Source: Pelagophyceae sp. CCMP2097
Taxonomy: Eukaryota; Sar; Pelagophyceae
Length of the DNA: 64,000 nt
NCBI GenBank assembly: GCA_026770575.1
Contig: MU657206.1
Span: forward strand, 1-64,000
Direction of reading: 5' to 3'
The translations under genes and the position numbers were made by a program. Below, piece by piece: positions 63,001 to 64,000 of the stretch (within the stretch, counting starts at the first letter, position 1; the number at the start of each line of letters is the position of its first letter). Under the pieces are notes generated by a model, which ran no database searches, had not been told where the DNA came from, and worked only from the letters and a program-made list of their open reading frames with translations.

Positions 63001-64000
63001 CTGCGCGTCGCTCGCGGCGTTCCGCGCGTCGTCGGCGCGGACGTTGGAGGATTTGGACATGTGCATCGACGACGCGGCCAAGGCGTTCGAGGATTTGCTG
63101 GCGTACTTTGGCGAGGTGGACCAGACGCCGTTCGACTTTTTCAGCATCCTTATCGACTTTGCCGCGAAAGCGGCGGAGGCGCGCGCCAAGCAGCTGCGCC
63201 TGGAGAGGCAGCAGAAGCGGGACGAGGCGAAGAACTCCTCCGTGAAGCGCATCGAGGACAAATTGAAAAAGAGGACGCAGTCCGCGCCCGACCTCTTGGC
63301 CGGCCTCGGCGGCGCTACGGCCGTCGACGCCGAGTACGCCGCACAAAATGCTCTGGCCGCCGCGCACGCCGCATCCGCGAAGCCGCCGCGGCCGCCGCGC
63401 GGCGCCGTGGCGAAAGTGCGCACGCCGCAGATGCTCGCGCTGGAAGCCATGCTCCAAAAGCGCAATTCGCCCAACGGCGCCGCCGAAGAGCCGGATGACG
63501 ACGAGCCCGCAGCGCGCGGCGACGCGTCGGAGCCGGGCGCGCCGCAGCCGAGACGAGTCGTCCGCTTCGACGATGACGACAACGACGATAGACCCGCGGC
63601 GCCCTCGCACGCCGACTTTTCAAAGCGGCCGCGGCCACCGTGCGTTTGGCGCCGAGGCAGACGCCTAGGTGCCAACGCGCGACCCGCCGCGTCTAGGATG
63701 CAGCGCGCGCGATCGACGGGAAACCCCCTCGAGGCCATGCTCCGCCGCCGGTCGTCGCCGGTGAGTCCCGTCGCGGCGGTATGCACCGGCACACCCGAAA
63801 CGCGTCGCGCTAGGTCGAGCCGAGCATCGAAGAAGGCGACGACGACGACGACGACGGCCCCGCGGCCGACGACGACGACTTCTCGACGCCGCGGCCTCCG
63901 CCGCGCGCCGCTTCGCCGTGGGCCGCCACCGTGGCGCCGGTGACGCCGGTGCGCCCGCCGGTGACGCCGGTGCGCCCGCCGCCCGCCGCAGCGCCGCGGT
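60099..64000 (+). CDS. formin (FH2 domain), 3' end beyond the window
   Basis: The start MAGRPPQPMKKAAPPPPQRN is followed by two SH3/Tudor-like segments (LQAGDKVWVHERDGHVRGGT and, after introns, ACVVKLEGGYRGGATRACRL) and an acidic linker (SDDEDFEDVVSKGSSREE). The linker is spliced (donor GTGAGG, 61409) to YAPYFKMLKVGTPPPAVAAK, a motif of the VPxxAVxxKM type seen in WASH-complex proteins. FH2 signatures follow: LPLEFHATVAEGSIWADVRS, KRSTNIAIALAGAKLGAMEP, LKADDFSVTQIAALEDATPS, QGFRLASLLKLSEMKAFDHR, then past the intron 62642-62741, FEDLLAYFGEVDQTPFDFFS. It should nucleate and elongate actin. The usual GNxMN step is replaced by STELAAAKR. The tail repeats LEAMLxxRxSP and VTPVRPP. Confidence 0.82.

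Overview
The window looks like nuclear DNA of a small, GC-rich, flagellate eukaryotic alga. Genes carry many short spliceosomal introns (about 41-140 nt), sit on both strands at high density, and encode typical eukaryotic proteins: Golgi SNAREs, COQ2, RAD17, a formin and ciliary coiled-coil proteins. A selenoprotein U gene, a DUF3494 ice-binding protein, GT61 and sulfotransferase domains and a stramenopile-style formin together suggest a marine stramenopile, perhaps a pelagophyte related to Aureococcus and possibly from cold water. That placement is inference. No ribosomal or tRNA genes and no prokaryotic operons were seen. The gene models come from reading frames and splice sites by eye, so internal exon ends not given explicitly are approximate.

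Layout. Positions 1-3850 are a gene-free block of nested inverted-repeat (foldback) elements. Positions 4.2-18 kb hold genes that could build or modify surface glycans: acyltransferase-3, a GT61 glycosyltransferase joined to a sulfotransferase, a membrane-anchored GH5-like protein whose catalytic residues are replaced, a PAP2 phosphatase and a secreted alpha/beta hydrolase. Positions 18-26 kb hold an M20 dipeptidase (with an in-frame TAG), a KLHDC4-type kelch protein, a MYND/Sel1 protein and a coiled-coil protein with TFxP motifs.

Positions 26.9-33 kb hold, all on the minus strand, the Golgi SNAREs GOSR1 and syntaxin-5 side by side, COQ2, and a protein that may be PPP1R36-like. Positions 33-39 kb hold a disordered basic protein, the selenoprotein U gene with a UGA codon and a SECIS-like hairpin, a coiled-coil protein and a TPR protein. 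Positions 39.8-47.7 kb hold RAD17, a second MYND/Sel1 paralogue that shares a near-identical tract with the first, satellite DNA, and an FBH1-like SF1 helicase. Positions 47.9-64 kb hold a CCDC81/HU-domain protein, a frameshifted WD40 gene, an ice-binding protein, a CFAP210-like protein, two low-complexity proteins and a formin that runs off the right edge.

Splicing is unusual throughout. Most donors that can be fixed by reading frame and homology begin GTGCG rather than GTAAG or GTGAG. Acceptors are mostly TAG. At least three introns appear to start with GC.
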